Below are positions 1 to 11,395 of a DNA stretch of 64,000 nucleotides, piece after piece. Each line of letters opens with the position of its first letter. Position 1 is the first letter of the stretch. The notes under the pieces are model-generated. The model did not search any database. It was not told the DNA's origin and saw only the letters and a program-made list of their open reading frames with translations. Source of the DNA: Rhizobium sp. BT04 (GTDB taxonomy: Bacteria; Pseudomonadota; Alphaproteobacteria; Rhizobiales; Rhizobiaceae); contig NZ_CP125652.1 in the NCBI RefSeq assembly GCF_030053135.1, forward strand, positions 496,001-560,000. Direction: 5' to 3'. Position numbers and translations under genes: made by a program.

Positions 1-1
1 G

Positions 2-280
2 GGCCCGATCATCTTGGAAATGCTGACCTATCGCTATCGCGGTCACTCCATGTCCGATCCGGCGAAGTATCGCTCCAAGGAGGAAGTGCAGAAGATGCGC
101 TCCGAGCAGGATCCGATCGAACAGGTCAAGGCGCGCCTCATCGAAAAGGGTTGGGCTTCCGAAGACGATCTGAAGGCGATCGACAAGGATGTCCGCGACA
201 TCGTCGCCGACAGCGCCGATTTCGCCCAGGCCGATCCGGAGCCGGATGCATCCGAGCTCTATACCGACATTCTGCTCTAA
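2..280 (+). CDS. pdhA: Pyruvate dehydrogenase E1 component, alpha subunit (3' part)
   Basis: C-terminal part of the thiamine-diphosphate E1-alpha subunit; the 5' end lies outside the window and the reading frame is open from base 2. The stretch YRYRGHSMSDPAKYRS is the conserved loop of E1-alpha that in mitochondrial enzymes carries the phosphorylated serine and that shapes the active site. With E1-beta it decarboxylates pyruvate and acetylates the lipoyl groups. It ends 15 bases before pdhB on the same strand, as expected for a pdhABC operon. The identity is firm because of the motif and the two following genes. Confidence 0.95.
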   Translation, partial: GPIILEMLTYRYRGHSMSDPAKYRSKEEVQKMRSEQDPIEQVKARLIEKGWASEDDLKAIDKDVRDIVADSADFAQADPEPDASELYTDILL

Positions 281-295
281 TCGGGGAGGGAACCC

Positions 296-1681
296 ATGCC
301 TATCGATATCCTCATGCCCGCCCTCTCTCCGACGATGGAAGAAGGCACGCTGTCCAAATGGCTGAAGCAGGAAGGTGACAAAGTCACCTCCGGCGACGTG
401 ATTGCCGAAATCGAAACCGACAAGGCGACGATGGAAGTCGAAGCCGTCGATGAAGGGATCATCGGCAAGCTGCTCGTCGATGCCGGCACCGAAGGTGTCA
501 AGGTCAACACCAAGATCGCCGTGCTGCTGCAGGACGGCGAATCCGCTTCGGACATTTCCGCCGCTAAGCCGGCCGCCGCGGCAGCGCCCGCTGTTGCCCA
601 GGAAGAGAAGCCGACCAATACCGGTTCCGCCTCCGCACCGCTTCCGGCCGAGCCGAAGGCCGTCGTTCCGAACGATCCCGAAATCCCGGCCGGCACCGAA
701 ATGGTGTCGACGACCGTGCGCGAAGCGCTGCGCGACGCCATGGCCGAAGAAATGCGCGCCAGCGAAGACGTCTTCGTCATGGGCGAGGAAGTTGCCGAGT
801 ACCAGGGCGCCTACAAGGTCACGCAAGGCCTGCTGCAGGAATTCGGCCCCCGCCGTGTCATCGACACGCCGATCACCGAGCACGGCTTTGCCGGCGTCGG
901 TGTCGGCGCCGCGATGGCAGGCCTTCGCCCGATCGTCGAATTCATGACCTTCAACTTCGCCATGCAGGCGATCGACCACATCATCAACTCGGCCGCCAAG
1001 ACGCTCTATATGTCCGGCGGCCAGATGGGTGCTCCGATCGTCTTCCGCGGCCCGAACGGTGCGGCTGCCCGCGTCGGCGCCCAGCACAGCCAGGACTATG
1101 CGGCCTGGTACAGCGCCATCCCCGGCCTGAAAGTCGTCATGCCCTACACGGCCTCCGACGCCAAGGGCCTGCTGAAGGCGGCGATCCGCGATCCGAACCC
1201 GGTCATCTTCCTCGAAAACGAAATTCTCTACGGTCAGCACTTCGACGTGCCGAAGCTCGACAATTTCGTCCTGCCGATCGGCAAGGCCCGCATCCATCGT
1301 TCGGGCAAGGACGCCACGGTCGTCTCCTTCGGCATCGGCATGACCTATGCGACCAAGGCGGTTGCCGAACTCGAGAAGATCGGTATCGACGTCGAACTGA
1401 TCGACCTTCGCACCATCCGCCCGATGGATCTTCCGACGATCATCGAATCGGTCAAGAAGACCGGTCGCTTGGTCACCGTCGAGGAAGGTTATCCGCAGTC
1501 GTCGGTCGGGACTGAAATCGCCACCCGCGTCATGCAACAGGCCTTCGACTATCTCGATGCGCCGATCCTGACGATTGCGGGCAAGGACGTGCCGATGCCC
1601 TACGCCGCCAATCTCGAAAAGCTCGCCCTTCCGAACGTCGGCGAAGTCGTCGATGCGGTGAAGGCTGTTTGCTACAAATAA
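296..1681 (+). CDS. pdhB: Pyruvate dehydrogenase E1 component, beta subunit with N-terminal lipoyl domain
   Basis: 461 residues. Residues 1-80 form a biotinyl/lipoyl domain with [10 protein letters not shown], lipoylated lysine expected at K43. An Ala/Pro-rich linker (about 85-135) follows, then the transketolase-like E1-beta domain (from about 140, [13 protein letters not shown], and the C-terminal transketolase domain with [10 protein letters not shown]). A lipoyl domain on E1-beta is an established feature of many alphaproteobacteria and explains the length, well above the roughly 330 residues of ordinary E1-beta. The first 80 residues closely resemble those of the E2 gene that follows. 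A GGGAGG ribosome site precedes the ATG. Confidence 0.96.
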   Translation: MPIDILMPALSPTMEEGTLSKWLKQEGDKVTSGDVIAEIETDKATMEVEAVDEGIIGKLLVDAGTEGVKVNTKIAVLLQDGESASDISAAKPAAAAAPAVAQEEKPTNTGSASAPLPAEPKAVVPNDPEIPAGTEMVSTTVREALRDAMAEEMRASEDVFVMGEEVAEYQGAYKVTQGLLQEFGPRRVIDTPITEHGFAGVGVGAAMAGLRPIVEFMTFNFAMQAIDHIINSAAKTLYMSGGQMGAPIVFRGPNGAAARVGAQHSQDYAAWYSAIPGLKVVMPYTASDAKGLLKAAIRDPNPVIFLENEILYGQHFDVPKLDNFVLPIGKARIHRSGKDATVVSFGIGMTYATKAVAELEKIGIDVELIDLRTIRPMDLPTIIESVKKTGRLVTVEEGYPQSSVGTEIATRVMQQAFDYLDAPILTIAGKDVPMPYAANLEKLALPNVGEVVDAVKAVCYK

Positions 1682-1696
1682 GGGGAGGGTATCTCG

Positions 1697-3043
1697 ATGC
1701 CGATCAATATCACGATGCCCGCCCTCTCTCCGACCATGGAAGAAGGCAATCTTTCCAAGTGGCTGGTCAAGGAAGGCGACACGGTCAAGTCTGGCGATGT
1801 GATCGCCGAGATCGAGACCGACAAGGCGACGATGGAAGTCGAAGCCGTCGATGAAGGCACGGTCGCCAAGCTCGTCGTTGCCGCCGGCACCGAGGGCGTT
1901 AAGGTCAATGCGCTGATTGCCATTCTCGCCGCCGATGGTGAGGATGTCGCCGCTGCCGCAAGCGGCGCGGGTGCCGCCGCTCCGGCGCCCAAGGCTGAAG
2001 CCGCACCTGCGCCGAAGGCCGAAGCTGCACCGGCTGCGGCCCCGTCCGCACCGGCGCCTGCCGTCGCACCCGCGGCGGTTTCGGCTGACGGCAACCGCAC
2101 TTTCTCTTCGCCGCTCGCGCGCCGTCTGGCCAAGGAAGCCGGCATCGACCTCTCGGCCGTCGCAGGCTCCGGCCCGCATGGCCGCGTCGTCAAGAGCGAT
2201 GTCGAAGCTGCCGTTGCCGGCGGTGGCGCCAAGGCTGCGGCCGCACCGGCGGCCGCTCCGCAGGCCGCCGCAGCCCCGGCCCCGGCCGCTGCAGCGCCGA
2301 AGGGCGCTTCCGAGGAAGCCGTTCTCAAGCTCTTCGAGCCGGGCTCCTACGAGCTCGTGCCGCATGACGGCATGCGCAAGACCATCGCTCGGCGCCTGGT
2401 CGAATCCAAGCAGACGATCCCGCATTTCTACGTCAGCGTCGATTGCGAACTCGACGCTCTGATGGCGCTGCGTGCCCAGCTGAACGATGCGGCGCCGCGC
2501 AAGGACAACGCTCCGGCCTACAAGCTCTCGGTCAACGACATGGTCATCAAGGCCATGGCGCTGGCGTTGCGCGACGTTCCCGACGCCAACGTATCGTGGA
2601 CCGACAGCAACATGGTCAAGCACAAGCATGCCGATGTCGGCGTCGCCGTCTCGATCCCCGGCGGCCTGATCACGCCGATCATCCGCAAGGCCGAGCAGAA
2701 GACGCTGTCTGTCATCTCCAACGAGATGCGCGATCTCGGCAAGCGGGCCAAGGACCGCAAGCTGAAGCCCGAGGAATATCAGGGCGGCACCAGCTCGGTT
2801 TCGAACATGGGCATGATGGGCGTGAAGAACTTCGCCGCCGTCGTCAATCCGCCGCATGCGACGATCCTCGCGGTCGGCGCTGGGGAACAGCGGGTCGTCG
2901 TCAAGAAGGGCGAAATGGCGATCGCCACCGTGATGTCGGTCACGCTGTCGACCGACCATCGCTGCGTCGACGGCGCGCTCGGCGCCGAGCTGCTCCAGGC
3001 CTTCAAGGGCTATATCGAAAACCCGATGGGCATGCTTGTCTGA
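1697..3043 (+). CDS. pdhC: Pyruvate dehydrogenase E2, dihydrolipoamide acetyltransferase
   Basis: 448 residues forming the core of the pyruvate dehydrogenase complex, which moves the acetyl group from lipoate to CoA. Domains in order: lipoyl domain (1-80, lysine K43), Ala/Pro linker, peripheral subunit-binding domain (about 138-175, [20 protein letters not shown]), a second Ala-rich linker, and the catalytic acyltransferase domain ending with the active-site [11 protein letters not shown]. It starts 15 bases after pdhB, behind GGGGAGGG. Because both E1-beta and E2 carry lipoyl domains, the complex would hold extra swinging arms. Confidence 0.96.
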   Translation: MPINITMPALSPTMEEGNLSKWLVKEGDTVKSGDVIAEIETDKATMEVEAVDEGTVAKLVVAAGTEGVKVNALIAILAADGEDVAAAASGAGAAAPAPKAEAAPAPKAEAAPAAAPSAPAPAVAPAAVSADGNRTFSSPLARRLAKEAGIDLSAVAGSGPHGRVVKSDVEAAVAGGGAKAAAAPAAAPQAAAAPAPAAAAPKGASEEAVLKLFEPGSYELVPHDGMRKTIARRLVESKQTIPHFYVSVDCELDALMALRAQLNDAAPRKDNAPAYKLSVNDMVIKAMALALRDVPDANVSWTDSNMVKHKHADVGVAVSIPGGLITPIIRKAEQKTLSVISNEMRDLGKRAKDRKLKPEEYQGGTSSVSNMGMMGVKNFAAVVNPPHATILAVGAGEQRVVVKKGEMAIATVMSVTLSTDHRCVDGALGAELLQAFKGYIENPMGMLV

Positions 3044-3062
3044 TAGCAGCGCGGAGGCGGAA

Positions 3063-3704
3063 ATGACCAAGACCGTTCTTTGCTATGGTGACTCGCTAAC
3101 CTGGGGTTATGACGCCGAGACGATCGGCCGTCATGATTACAAAAACCGCTGGCCGAGCGTGCTCCAGGCAGTGCTCGGCAGTGAGGCGCGTGTCATCGCC
3201 GAAGGCCTGAATGGGCGCACGACCGCTTTCGACGACCACCTCGCCGATTGCGATCGCAACGGTGCGCGCATCCTGCCGACGATCCTGCAGACGCACGCAC
3301 CGCTCGATCTCGTCATCCTGCTGCTCGGCACCAACGACATGAAGCCGGTTGTATCAGGTTCCGCCTTTGCCGCGTGCCAAGGCATCAGCCGGCTCGTGCG
3401 GCTCATCCGCAATCATGCCTGGCCCTTCGAATTCGATGGGCCGGAGATCTTGATCGTGGCGCCGCCGGCGATCTGCGCGACGGGCAATGTGCCCTTCGCC
3501 GCGTCGTTTCCCGGTGGCATCGAGGAATCGGCAAAGCTCGCAACGCTTTATCGTGATCTTGCCGACGAACTCGGCTGTGGCTTCTTCGATGGCAATTCCG
3601 TTGCCCAGACCACGCCGATCGATGGCATTCACCTCGATGCGGACAATACACGGGCGCTCGGGCGCGGGCTGGAATCGATCGTGCGGATGATGCTGGGGAT
3701 CTGA
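3063..3704 (+). CDS. SGNH/GDSL arylesterase-like hydrolase
   Basis: 213 residues of the GDSL/SGNH hydrolase fold: block I CYGDSLTWGYD with the nucleophile serine, the GTNDMK block III, and the C-terminal DGIHLDADN with catalytic Asp and His. No signal peptide is visible, so it is probably cytoplasmic. This rhizobial arylesterase-like family cleaves short esters in vitro; the natural substrate is unknown. The ATG at 3063 was chosen over an in-frame upstream start at 3036 because GCGGAGG precedes it and the upstream start would overlap pdhC. It sits inside the pdh-lpd cluster, though no functional link is obvious. Confidence 0.85.
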   Translation: MTKTVLCYGDSLTWGYDAETIGRHDYKNRWPSVLQAVLGSEARVIAEGLNGRTTAFDDHLADCDRNGARILPTILQTHAPLDLVILLLGTNDMKPVVSGSAFAACQGISRLVRLIRNHAWPFEFDGPEILIVAPPAICATGNVPFAASFPGGIEESAKLATLYRDLADELGCGFFDGNSVAQTTPIDGIHLDADNTRALGRGLESIVRMMLGI

Positions 3705-3706
3705 GC

Positions 3707-4288
3707 ATGACCGCCTTCATCGCGCTGCGGCAGGCCTCACGGCGCGATGCCTCGGAGCTGGCGATCCTGGCGGATATCGCATCGCACGGTTTTGCCTCCT
3801 GGCTCTGGTTCGCCGATGTGGCGAACGGCGTCAGCGACACGCCGCTGGAGCGGGGTCGGCTGAAGATGAGCGAGGAGGAGGCCGTTGGCGGCTGGCGGGA
3901 TGCCGTTATCGCCGAGGCCTATGGCGAAGTGGCAGGCGTGGCGATCGGCCATCCGCTGGAGGAGGGCATAGCCGATATCGAGGCGAGCATCCCGGCGATC
4001 GAACCGATGCTCGCCCTGCAGAAAACGGTTGTGGGAAGCTGGTTCATCGGCAGTCTCGGCGTTTACCGCCATCTGCGCGGCATCGGCATCGGGCGCAGGC
4101 TGCTAGACGATCAGATCGACAGGGCGGATTGCCGCCCCGTCAGTCTCATTACCGCAAGTGATAACGAGGCGGCTCTGTCGCTTTATGGAAGAAACGGATT
4201 CCTGGAGGCTGCGCGCGCCGATGCCGTGCCGCTTTTCGACAACAGCAAAAGACATGCGTGGGTGCTCATGACCCGCAGCGCAGCGTAA
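3707..4288 (+). CDS. GNAT-family N-acetyltransferase
   Basis: 193 residues. The C-terminal half has the acetyl-CoA binding motif of the GNAT fold (VYRHLRGIGIGRRLLDDQI at about 124-142) and the typical late strand (ITASDNEAALSLYGRNGF). The substrate cannot be read from the sequence. It follows the esterase stop by two bases and precedes lpdA by 16 bases, so the three are probably cotranscribed. Confidence 0.85.
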   Translation: MTAFIALRQASRRDASELAILADIASHGFASWLWFADVANGVSDTPLERGRLKMSEEEAVGGWRDAVIAEAYGEVAGVAIGHPLEEGIADIEASIPAIEPMLALQKTVVGSWFIGSLGVYRHLRGIGIGRRLLDDQIDRADCRPVSLITASDNEAALSLYGRNGFLEAARADAVPLFDNSKRHAWVLMTRSAA

Positions 4289-4304
4289 CAAAGGCAGGAA
4301 ACAC

Positions 4305-5768
<1,464 letters not shown>

Positions 5769-5822
5769 TAATTTCCCAATCCGCCCTGTATCACGGAGTG
5801 GAAAAAACGAAAGGAAATCATC

Positions 5823-6077
5823 ATGTCTATGGAGACGCAGGCGTTGCTGGTGTTTTTGCTGATCGGCCTGGTTGCAGGCTTCCTCGCAAGTTTGGTCGTC
5901 GGTGGCGGCGGCTTGATAAGATGCCTGCTCAGCGGCATCATCGGCGCCTTCGTCGGCGGTTATCTGTTCAGCGCGCTCGGCATTTCGCTGGGTATTGAAA
6001 ACGCGCTTGTTGTGCAGATCATCCACGCCACGGTCGGCGCCATCGTCGTGGTGCTGATCGCCAGGGCGGTCGCTTAA
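5823..6077 (+). CDS. GlsB/YeaQ/YmgE-type small membrane protein
   Basis: 84 residues, almost wholly hydrophobic with three likely membrane helices. Glycine-rich turns (GLVAGFLASLVVGGGGLIRCLLSGIIGAFVGGYL) are characteristic of the transglycosylase-associated / YeaQ family of stress-linked inner-membrane proteins. Function is unknown. A ribosome site (GAAAGGAAATC) precedes the ATG. A relative lies immediately downstream. Confidence 0.75.
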   Translation: MSMETQALLVFLLIGLVAGFLASLVVGGGGLIRCLLSGIIGAFVGGYLFSALGISLGIENALVVQIIHATVGAIVVVLIARAVA

Positions 6078-6094
6078 AGGCAAAGAGGGCAGGC

Positions 6095-6343
6095 ATGGAA
6101 GGCGTCGGCTGGATTTCGGCAATCATCATCGGCGGACTGGCGGGCTGGCTGGCCGGCAAGCTGATGGAAGCGCGCTACGGGATTTTCCTGAACATCGTGC
6201 TCGGCATCGTCGGCTCTGTCGTCGCCAGCGCCATCCTCGCGCAGTTTCATGTCGCGGTGGTTGGCGGGCGGCTCGGCTACTTCGTGACGGGTTTCCTCGG
6301 CGCCTGCCTGTTGATATTCCTTGCGCGGCTGGTGCGGCGCTAG
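6095..6343 (+). CDS. GlsB/YeaQ/YmgE-type small membrane protein, second copy
   Basis: 82 residues with the same pattern as the gene 17 bases upstream: WISAIIIGGLAGWLAGKLMEARYGIFLNIVLGIVGSVVA is the classic YeaQ signature. It matches the family consensus better than its neighbour. The two form a small tandem pair of three-helix membrane proteins between lpdA and lipA. Confidence 0.78.
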   Translation: MEGVGWISAIIIGGLAGWLAGKLMEARYGIFLNIVLGIVGSVVASAILAQFHVAVVGGRLGYFVTGFLGACLLIFLARLVRR

Positions 6344-6380
6344 ATTTGCCGCATAGGAGCGGTAGAAAGCTGAAACTGCA

Positions 6381-7352
6381 ATGGTGACCATCCTCGATAC
6401 GATCAATCCCGACGCCAAGCGCGTGCGTCATCCCGAGAAGGCGCATCGGCCAGATACGGAGGTCATGCGCAAGCCGGACTGGATCCGTGTGAAGGCGCCG
6501 ACCTCCAAGGGTTATGCCGAGACGCGCGCGATCGTGAAGGAGCACAAGCTCGTCACCGTCTGCGAAGAGGCCGGCTGCCCGAATATCGGCGAGTGCTGGG
6601 ACAAGAAGCACGCCACCTTCATGATCATGGGCGAAATCTGTACCCGCGCCTGCGCCTTCTGCAACGTCGCCACCGGCAAGCCGAATGCGCTCGACATGGC
6701 CGAGCCGGAGAACGTCGCCAAGGCGGTCAAGGAGATGGGTCTGTCTCACGTCGTCATCACCTCGGTCGACCGTGACGATCTGGAAGACGGCGGCGCCGAA
6801 CACTTCGAAAAGGTGATCTGGGCGATCCGTGCGGCCTCGCCGATGACGACGATCGAGATCCTGACGCCCGACTTCCTGAAGAAGCCTGGGGCGCTGGAAC
6901 GTGTCGTCGCCGCCAAGCCCGACGTCTTCAACCACAATATGGAAACGGTGCCCGGCAACTATCTGACCGTTCGCCCCGGTGCGCGTTATTTCCATTCCAT
7001 CCGCTTGCTGCAGCGGGTGAAGGAACTCGATCCCACCATGTTCACCAAGTCGGGCATCATGGTCGGCCTCGGCGAGGAGCGCAACGAAGTGCTGCAGCTG
7101 ATGGACGATCTGCGCACCGCCGATGTCGATTTCCTGACGATCGGCCAATACCTGCAGCCGACCCGCAAGCACCATCAGGTCATGAGCTTCGTCACGCCCG
7201 ACGAGTTCAAATCCTACGAGACGGTCGCCTACAGCAAGGGCTTCCTGATGGTCGCCTCCAGCCCGCTGACCCGCTCCTCCCACCACGCCGGCGACGATTT
7301 CGCTCGGCTGCGTGCGGCGCGGGAGAAGAAGCTGCTGATGGCGGCTGAGTAG
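6381..7352 (+). CDS. lipA: Lipoyl synthase
   Basis: 323-residue radical SAM enzyme that inserts two sulfurs into octanoyl groups on lipoyl domains. Both cluster motifs are visible: the auxiliary [4Fe-4S] site [13 protein letters not shown] and the radical [11 protein letters not shown]. The late motif [17 protein letters not shown] carries the conserved RSSYHA-like serine ligand. It serves the lipoyl domains of PdhB and PdhC encoded just upstream, so substrate and modifying enzyme are clustered. Confidence 0.96.
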   Translation: MVTILDTINPDAKRVRHPEKAHRPDTEVMRKPDWIRVKAPTSKGYAETRAIVKEHKLVTVCEEAGCPNIGECWDKKHATFMIMGEICTRACAFCNVATGKPNALDMAEPENVAKAVKEMGLSHVVITSVDRDDLEDGGAEHFEKVIWAIRAASPMTTIEILTPDFLKKPGALERVVAAKPDVFNHNMETVPGNYLTVRPGARYFHSIRLLQRVKELDPTMFTKSGIMVGLGEERNEVLQLMDDLRTADVDFLTIGQYLQPTRKHHQVMSFVTPDEFKSYETVAYSKGFLMVASSPLTRSSHHAGDDFARLRAAREKKLLMAAE

Positions 7353-7375
7353 GTCCGGCACTTGCTTTTTGATTG

Positions 7376-7406
7376 AACCGCGGCGATTTTTGCCGCGGTT
7401 TTTCTT
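7376..7406 (+). terminator. Rho-independent terminator after lipA
   Basis: Nine-base-pair GC-rich stem (AACCGCGGC / GCCGCGGTT) around a seven-base loop, followed by a T-rich tract. It lies 24 bases after the lipA stop and probably ends the pdh-lpd-lip transcript. Confidence 0.75.
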
Positions 7407-7419
7407 TGAGCAGTCGACG

Positions 7420-8011
7420 ATGAAAGTCATCTGCGGTTTGAAATCGACGCTGATCGAAGCCGACCGTATTCTGGTGATCGGCTGCCCCGGCAGCGGCAAA
7501 AGCACGCTGGCAAAGCGGCTCTCGCAAGCGCTCGACCTTGACTACATCTCCATGGACCGCGATTTCTACTGGCTACCGGGCTGGAGAAAAAGGCCGCGCG
7601 ACGAGATCGACCGCCGGATCGCCAAGGCGGTGGCGGAAGTGGATCATGGATGGGACGGGCCTCAGCTCCTTCCATCTTCGCCTGCCGCGCGCAGACGCCG
7701 TCATTTGGCTTCGGCTGCCCAGATATGCATGCCTGTACGGCGCCATCTCGAGAGCGTTCCGGTATTTCGGGCGCAACCGCCCCGAACTGCCTGCCGGCAG
7801 CCCTGAACGCCTCTCGCGGGACGCGCTTGCCTATATCTGGAATTTCGAGCGCGATGCCGTACCCTTGATCGAAGCGGCGCTTCAGGAACACGGGCTTGCA
7901 GATTCCACCGTCATCATAAGATCGCGCAAAGCAGCTAACCGGTTCGCCGCTGGCCCTGGCGTGCCCGGTTCTCCAGCTAAAATCCCGCGGCCAGATGCGC
8001 GAGCTTCTTGA
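7420..8011 (+). pseudogene. FlaR/adenylate-kinase-like P-loop protein, frameshifted
   Basis: Frame one, from the ATG at 7420, gives a P-loop kinase N terminus with Walker A GCPGSGKSTLAKRL, then DYISMDRDFYWLPGW and RDEIDRRIAKAV, as in the FlaR / topology-modulation protein family. After about base 7640 the conserved continuation (WIMDGTGLSSFHLRLPRAD, WLRLPRYACLYG) is in the next frame and runs to the stop at 8011. A single frameshift near 7640-7650 (AEVD to WIMDG) explains both halves. It is either a decayed gene or a sequencing error. The neighbours are intact. Confidence 0.75.
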
Positions 8012-8042
8012 TCTTCTTCGCCGGCCCGCTTAAGTGCCGCCT

Positions 8043-8495
8043 ATGCCGCAATTCGAAACGCACCGTCCCGTCCCGCACACGCCCGAACAGATGTTCGACC
8101 TCGTCGCCGATGTCGAGCGTTATCCGGAATTTCTGCCGCTCTGCGAAGCGCTGGCCATCCGAAGCCGCAAGGAACGCGACGGCAAGATCTTGCTCGTTGC
8201 CGACATGACGGTCGGCTACAAGGCGATCCGCGAGACTTTCACCACACAGGTGCTGCTGAACCGGGCCGAGCACGTCATCGAGGTCAAATATATCGATGGC
8301 CCATTCAAATATCTCGACAATCGCTGGCATTTCGCCGAGACGCCATCTGGCGGCTGCACCGTCGATTTCTTCATCGATTACGAGTTCAAGAGCCGCATCT
8401 TGGGCGCGTTGATGGGCTCGATGTTCGATCGCGCCTTCCGCATGTTCACCGAAGCCTTCGAGACTAGGGCAAACAGGATCTACGCTGCGGTCTGA
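8043..8495 (+). CDS. Coq10/RatA-type START-like protein
   Basis: 150 residues of the polyketide cyclase / START-like (SRPBCC) fold: HTPEQMFDLVADVERYPEFLPLCEALAI at the N terminus and the amphipathic C-terminal helix FDRAFRMFTEAFETRANRIY. In mitochondria and bacteria this family (Coq10, RatA) binds ubiquinone and aids respiration; toxin activity of RatA is described only for some members. ATG 8043 preferred; a GTG at 8034 is in frame. In rhizobia this gene commonly follows lipA, which fits here apart from the broken kinase gene between them. Confidence 0.85.
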   Translation: MPQFETHRPVPHTPEQMFDLVADVERYPEFLPLCEALAIRSRKERDGKILLVADMTVGYKAIRETFTTQVLLNRAEHVIEVKYIDGPFKYLDNRWHFAETPSGGCTVDFFIDYEFKSRILGALMGSMFDRAFRMFTEAFETRANRIYAAV

Positions 8496-8515
8496 GGGGG
8501 CGATTGCAGGCGCCC

Positions 8516-9019
8516 TCAGCCTGCCAGGAGCGAATGCACCATCTCCAGCGCCGTCCTCACCGTTGCCAGCCGAACCTCGCTGCGGCCGATATCGCCGTAA
8601 AGCATCTTTCGGTGGATGAGCGCGCCGGCGCGCGATTTGGCGGCGAGATGCACGAGGCCGACCGGCTTTCCAGCCGATCCGCCGCCGGGACCGGCAATGC
8701 CGGTGACGGCAACGGCGATCGCGGCACGCGAGCGGAAGAGGGCGCCGTGCACCATCTGCCGGGCGGTTTCTTCCGACACTGCTCCGAACCGCAGCAATGT
8801 TTCCTCCTGCACGCCGAGCAGCTCGATCTTGGCTGTATTCGTATAGGTGACGAAGCCGCGGTCGACGACGGCGGATGAACCGGATATCTCGGTCAGCGCC
8901 CCGGCGATCAATCCGCCGGTGCAGGATTCGGCGGTCGAGAGCATCAGCCCGGCGGCCGTGAAGTCGCGGATGATCGCCTCCGCCGTCGAAATGATATCCT
9001 GAGGGAAAAGGCTCATCAT
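8516..9019 (-). CDS. CinA-family nicotinamide-nucleotide amidohydrolase domain protein
   Basis: 167 residues matching the C-terminal (PncC) domain of Cin[34 protein letters not shown], and [21 protein letters not shown]. PncC deamidates NMN in NAD salvage. The N-terminal MoCF-like domain of full-length CinA is absent, as in stand-alone rhizobial copies. The start codon at 9019 overlaps the ispDF stop (ATGA), showing translational coupling. The long upstream open frame in this register is only an overlap with ispDF. Confidence 0.88.
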   Translation of the reverse strand: MMSLFPQDIISTAEAIIRDFTAAGLMLSTAESCTGGLIAGALTEISGSSAVVDRGFVTYTNTAKIELLGVQEETLLRFGAVSEETARQMVHGALFRSRAAIAVAVTGIAGPGGGSAGKPVGLVHLAAKSRAGALIHRKMLYGDIGRSEVRLATVRTALEMVHSLLAG

Positions 9020-10233
9020 TTCCTTCCGCGATAGACGACGGTCGCAGTCGCGATCGCCGCAATGCCTTCGCGCCGGCCGACGAAGCCGATCGTCTCGTTG
9101 GTCGTCGCCTTGACCGAGCAGCGCTCTATATCGATGCCGAGATAATCCGACAGTTTCGCCCGCATGGCGTCGCGATGCGGACCGACCCTCGGCGCCTCGG
9201 CGATCAGCGAGACGTCGGCATTCATGATCGTGCCGCCGTGCTCGCGCACGATCCGGGCGGCATGCTCGATGAAGATTTTTGAGGCTGCGCCCTTCCATTG
9301 CGGGTCGGACGGCGGGAAATGATCGCCGATATCGCCGGCGCCGCAGGTTGCCAGCAGCGCATCCGTCAGCGCATGCAGCGCCACGTCGGCATCAGAATGG
9401 CCTTTCAGCTTCTGATCATGCGGAATGAACACGCCGCAAAGTGTGACGCCATCGCCCGCTTCGAGCTGGTGCACGTCGTAGCCATTGCCGGTGCGCACGT
9501 CCGGCAGCAGGCACGCCGACAGCTTGTCGTCGGCCATTGATATATCGCGCTTGACGGTCAGCTTGACGTTATCGGGCGTGCCCTCGACGATCGTCACCGG
9601 AATGCCCAGCCATTCGGCGATCGAGGCATCGTCGGTGAAATCGCTTCGCCCGCTCGCCGCTGCCTTCTCATGTGCATCGAGAATCGTTTCGAAAGCGAAG
9701 GATTGCGGCGTCTGCGCCGCGTAAAGATGCTCGCGTGAAACCGTCGTCAGCACCGTGCCGGCGCTGTCGGCGCGTTTCAGCGTATCGGTCACAGGCGTTG
9801 CCGGCAGCACTGCCGCCGCGCCGTCGCCAAGGCTCTCGGCAATGCGGTCCAGTAGCCCATGGTCGAAGAACGGCCGCACGGCATCATGGATCAGCACATG
9901 GCTGACATGCTTGTCCTTGAGATATCTGAGGCCGGCCAGCACGGATTGCTGCCGGGTCGCACCGCCGTGCACGGTTTCGATCGGCGTTGCCGAAATGATG
10001 TGACGGAACGCTTTGGCAAACAGCGCCTCGTCGTCGGGATGAATAACGACGACGATCTGAGTTGCCAGCTCCCATGTCATGAAGTTTTCAAGCGTATGGA
10101 CGATAACCGGCTTGCCGCCGATCAGGCGATATTGCTTGGGGCCTTCCTGGGAGGCGCCTGCGCGCTCGCCGCGGCCGGCGGCAACGATGACAATTCCAGC
10201 CGATATCGGTTGCTTAGAAGGCATTTGCAGCAT
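9016..10233 (-). CDS. ispDF: Bifunctional IspD/IspF of the MEP isoprenoid pathway
   Basis: 405 residues. The N-terminal cytidylyltransferase IspD domain (about 1-235) has [25 protein letters not shown] and the [10 protein letters not shown] motif. The C-terminal MECDP synthase IspF domain (about 245-405) has [35 protein letters not shown] with the metal-binding residues, and the terminal [19 protein letters not shown]. Fusion of steps 3 and 5 of the pathway is known in alphaproteobacteria. The start is MLQMPSKQ; the internal ATG three codons later is equally possible. Confidence 0.95.
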   Translation of the reverse strand: MLQMPSKQPISAGIVIVAAGRGERAGASQEGPKQYRLIGGKPVIVHTLENFMTWELATQIVVVIHPDDEALFAKAFRHIISATPIETVHGGATRQQSVLAGLRYLKDKHVSHVLIHDAVRPFFDHGLLDRIAESLGDGAAAVLPATPVTDTLKRADSAGTVLTTVSREHLYAAQTPQSFAFETILDAHEKAAASGRSDFTDDASIAEWLGIPVTIVEGTPDNVKLTVKRDISMADDKLSACLLPDVRTGNGYDVHQLEAGDGVTLCGVFIPHDQKLKGHSDADVALHALTDALLATCGAGDIGDHFPPSDPQWKGAASKIFIEHAARIVREHGGTIMNADVSLIAEAPRVGPHRDAMRAKLSDYLGIDIERCSVKATTNETIGFVGRREGIAAIATATVVYRGRK

Positions 10234-10378
10234 AAATCCCCTAAAATATGCGGAATTGATCCGAGTGCTCTAACGTCTTGCTTTGGCCTTTTCCAGCATC
10301 TGCCCGAAAAATATCAATTCCCATCCCAGCCCCCTTGGCAAGCTAGGGAATAATGGCTAAAAATAATGCAGTTCTATT

Positions 10379-11395
10379 GTGTGCCCGAAAGATAATCATT
10401 TGATTTCCAAGGACCTCGCAGCGCCTTTCCGAATCGGACCCGTGTCCGTGCGGAACCGTGTTGTGCTGGCGCCGATGTCCGGCGTCACGGACATGCCTTT
10501 CCGCGAGCTCGCCTGGCGCTTCGGCGCCGGCCTCGTCGTCACCGAAATGGTGGCGAGCCGCGAACTGGTCAATGACACGGCTGAATCCTGGTCGCGGCTG
10601 CGGGCGGCCGGCTTCCGGCCGCATATGGTGCAGCTTGCCGGCCGAGAGGCGCACTGGATGGCGGAGGCGGCCAAGATCGCCGCCGATCACGGCGCCGATA
10701 TCATCGACATCAACATGGGCTGCCCGGCCAAGAAGGTCATCGGCGGATACTCCGGCTCGGCGCTGATGCGCGATCCAGATCACGCGCTCGGCCTCATCGA
10801 GGCGACGGTCAAGGCTGCCGATATTCCCGTGACGCTGAAGATGCGTCTCGGCTGGGATGAGAATTCGATCAACGCGCCCGAGATCGCCCGCCGCGCCGAG
10901 GCGGCCGGCATTCAGCTTGTGACCATTCATGGGCGCACCCGCATGCAATTCTACGAAGGTCGCGCCGATTGGGACGCGATCCGCGCCGTCCGCGAGGTGA
11001 TCTCCATTCCGCTGATTGCCAATGGCGATGTCGAGACCGCGGAAGATGCGCAGGAAATCCTGCGCCGTTCCGGCGCCGATGCCGTGATGATCGGCAGGGG
11101 CTGCCAGGGCAGGCCATGGCATGCCGGCGTCATATCAGGTGCCGCCGAGCCGCGATCACAGGAGATCGCCGATATTGCCGTCGAACACTATGCGATGATG
11201 CTGGATTTCTACGGGGAGGCGGTGGCGATCCGCCACGCCCGCAAGCATCTCGGCTGGTATCTCCAGCGTTTCGCCGCTGATCTCGCCGACGACGAAAAGG
11301 CTGCGATCATGACCTCGCGCAATCCCAGCGAGGTGGCAGCACGGCTTTACGATGCATTGGCGGCAGCTGTTGTCGACAGCCGGGAGGCGGCATGA
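10379..11395 (+). CDS. dusB: tRNA-dihydrouridine synthase (NifR3 family)
   Basis: 338 residues of the flavin TIM-barrel Dus family: [41 protein letters not shown] with the catalytic Cys, and [12 protein letters not shown]. It reduces uridines in tRNA. In rhizobia it is called nifR3 and heads the ntrBC operon, whose start codon overlaps the dusB stop here. The first codon may be GTG at 10379 or a TTG six to seven codons later; no ATG precedes the conserved region. Confidence 0.93.
   Translation: MCPKDNHLISKDLAAPFRIGPVSVRNRVVLAPMSGVTDMPFRELAWRFGAGLVVTEMVASRELVNDTAESWSRLRAAGFRPHMVQLAGREAHWMAEAAKIAADHGADIIDINMGCPAKKVIGGYSGSALMRDPDHALGLIEATVKAADIPVTLKMRLGWDENSINAPEIARRAEAAGIQLVTIHGRTRMQFYEGRADWDAIRAVREVISIPLIANGDVETAEDAQEILRRSGADAVMIGRGCQGRPWHAGVISGAAEPRSQEIADIAVEHYAMMLDFYGEAVAIRHARKHLGWYLQRFAADLADDEKAAIMTSRNPSEVAARLYDALAAAVVDSREAA

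Noticed and set aside
277..780. 167-residue minus-strand frame over pdhB
   Set aside because: Ser/Ala-rich antisense shadow of the lipoyl domain and linker codons.
1672..2328. 218-residue Ala-rich minus-strand frame over pdhC
   Set aside because: Mirror of the Ala/Pro linker coding on the plus strand; no domain.
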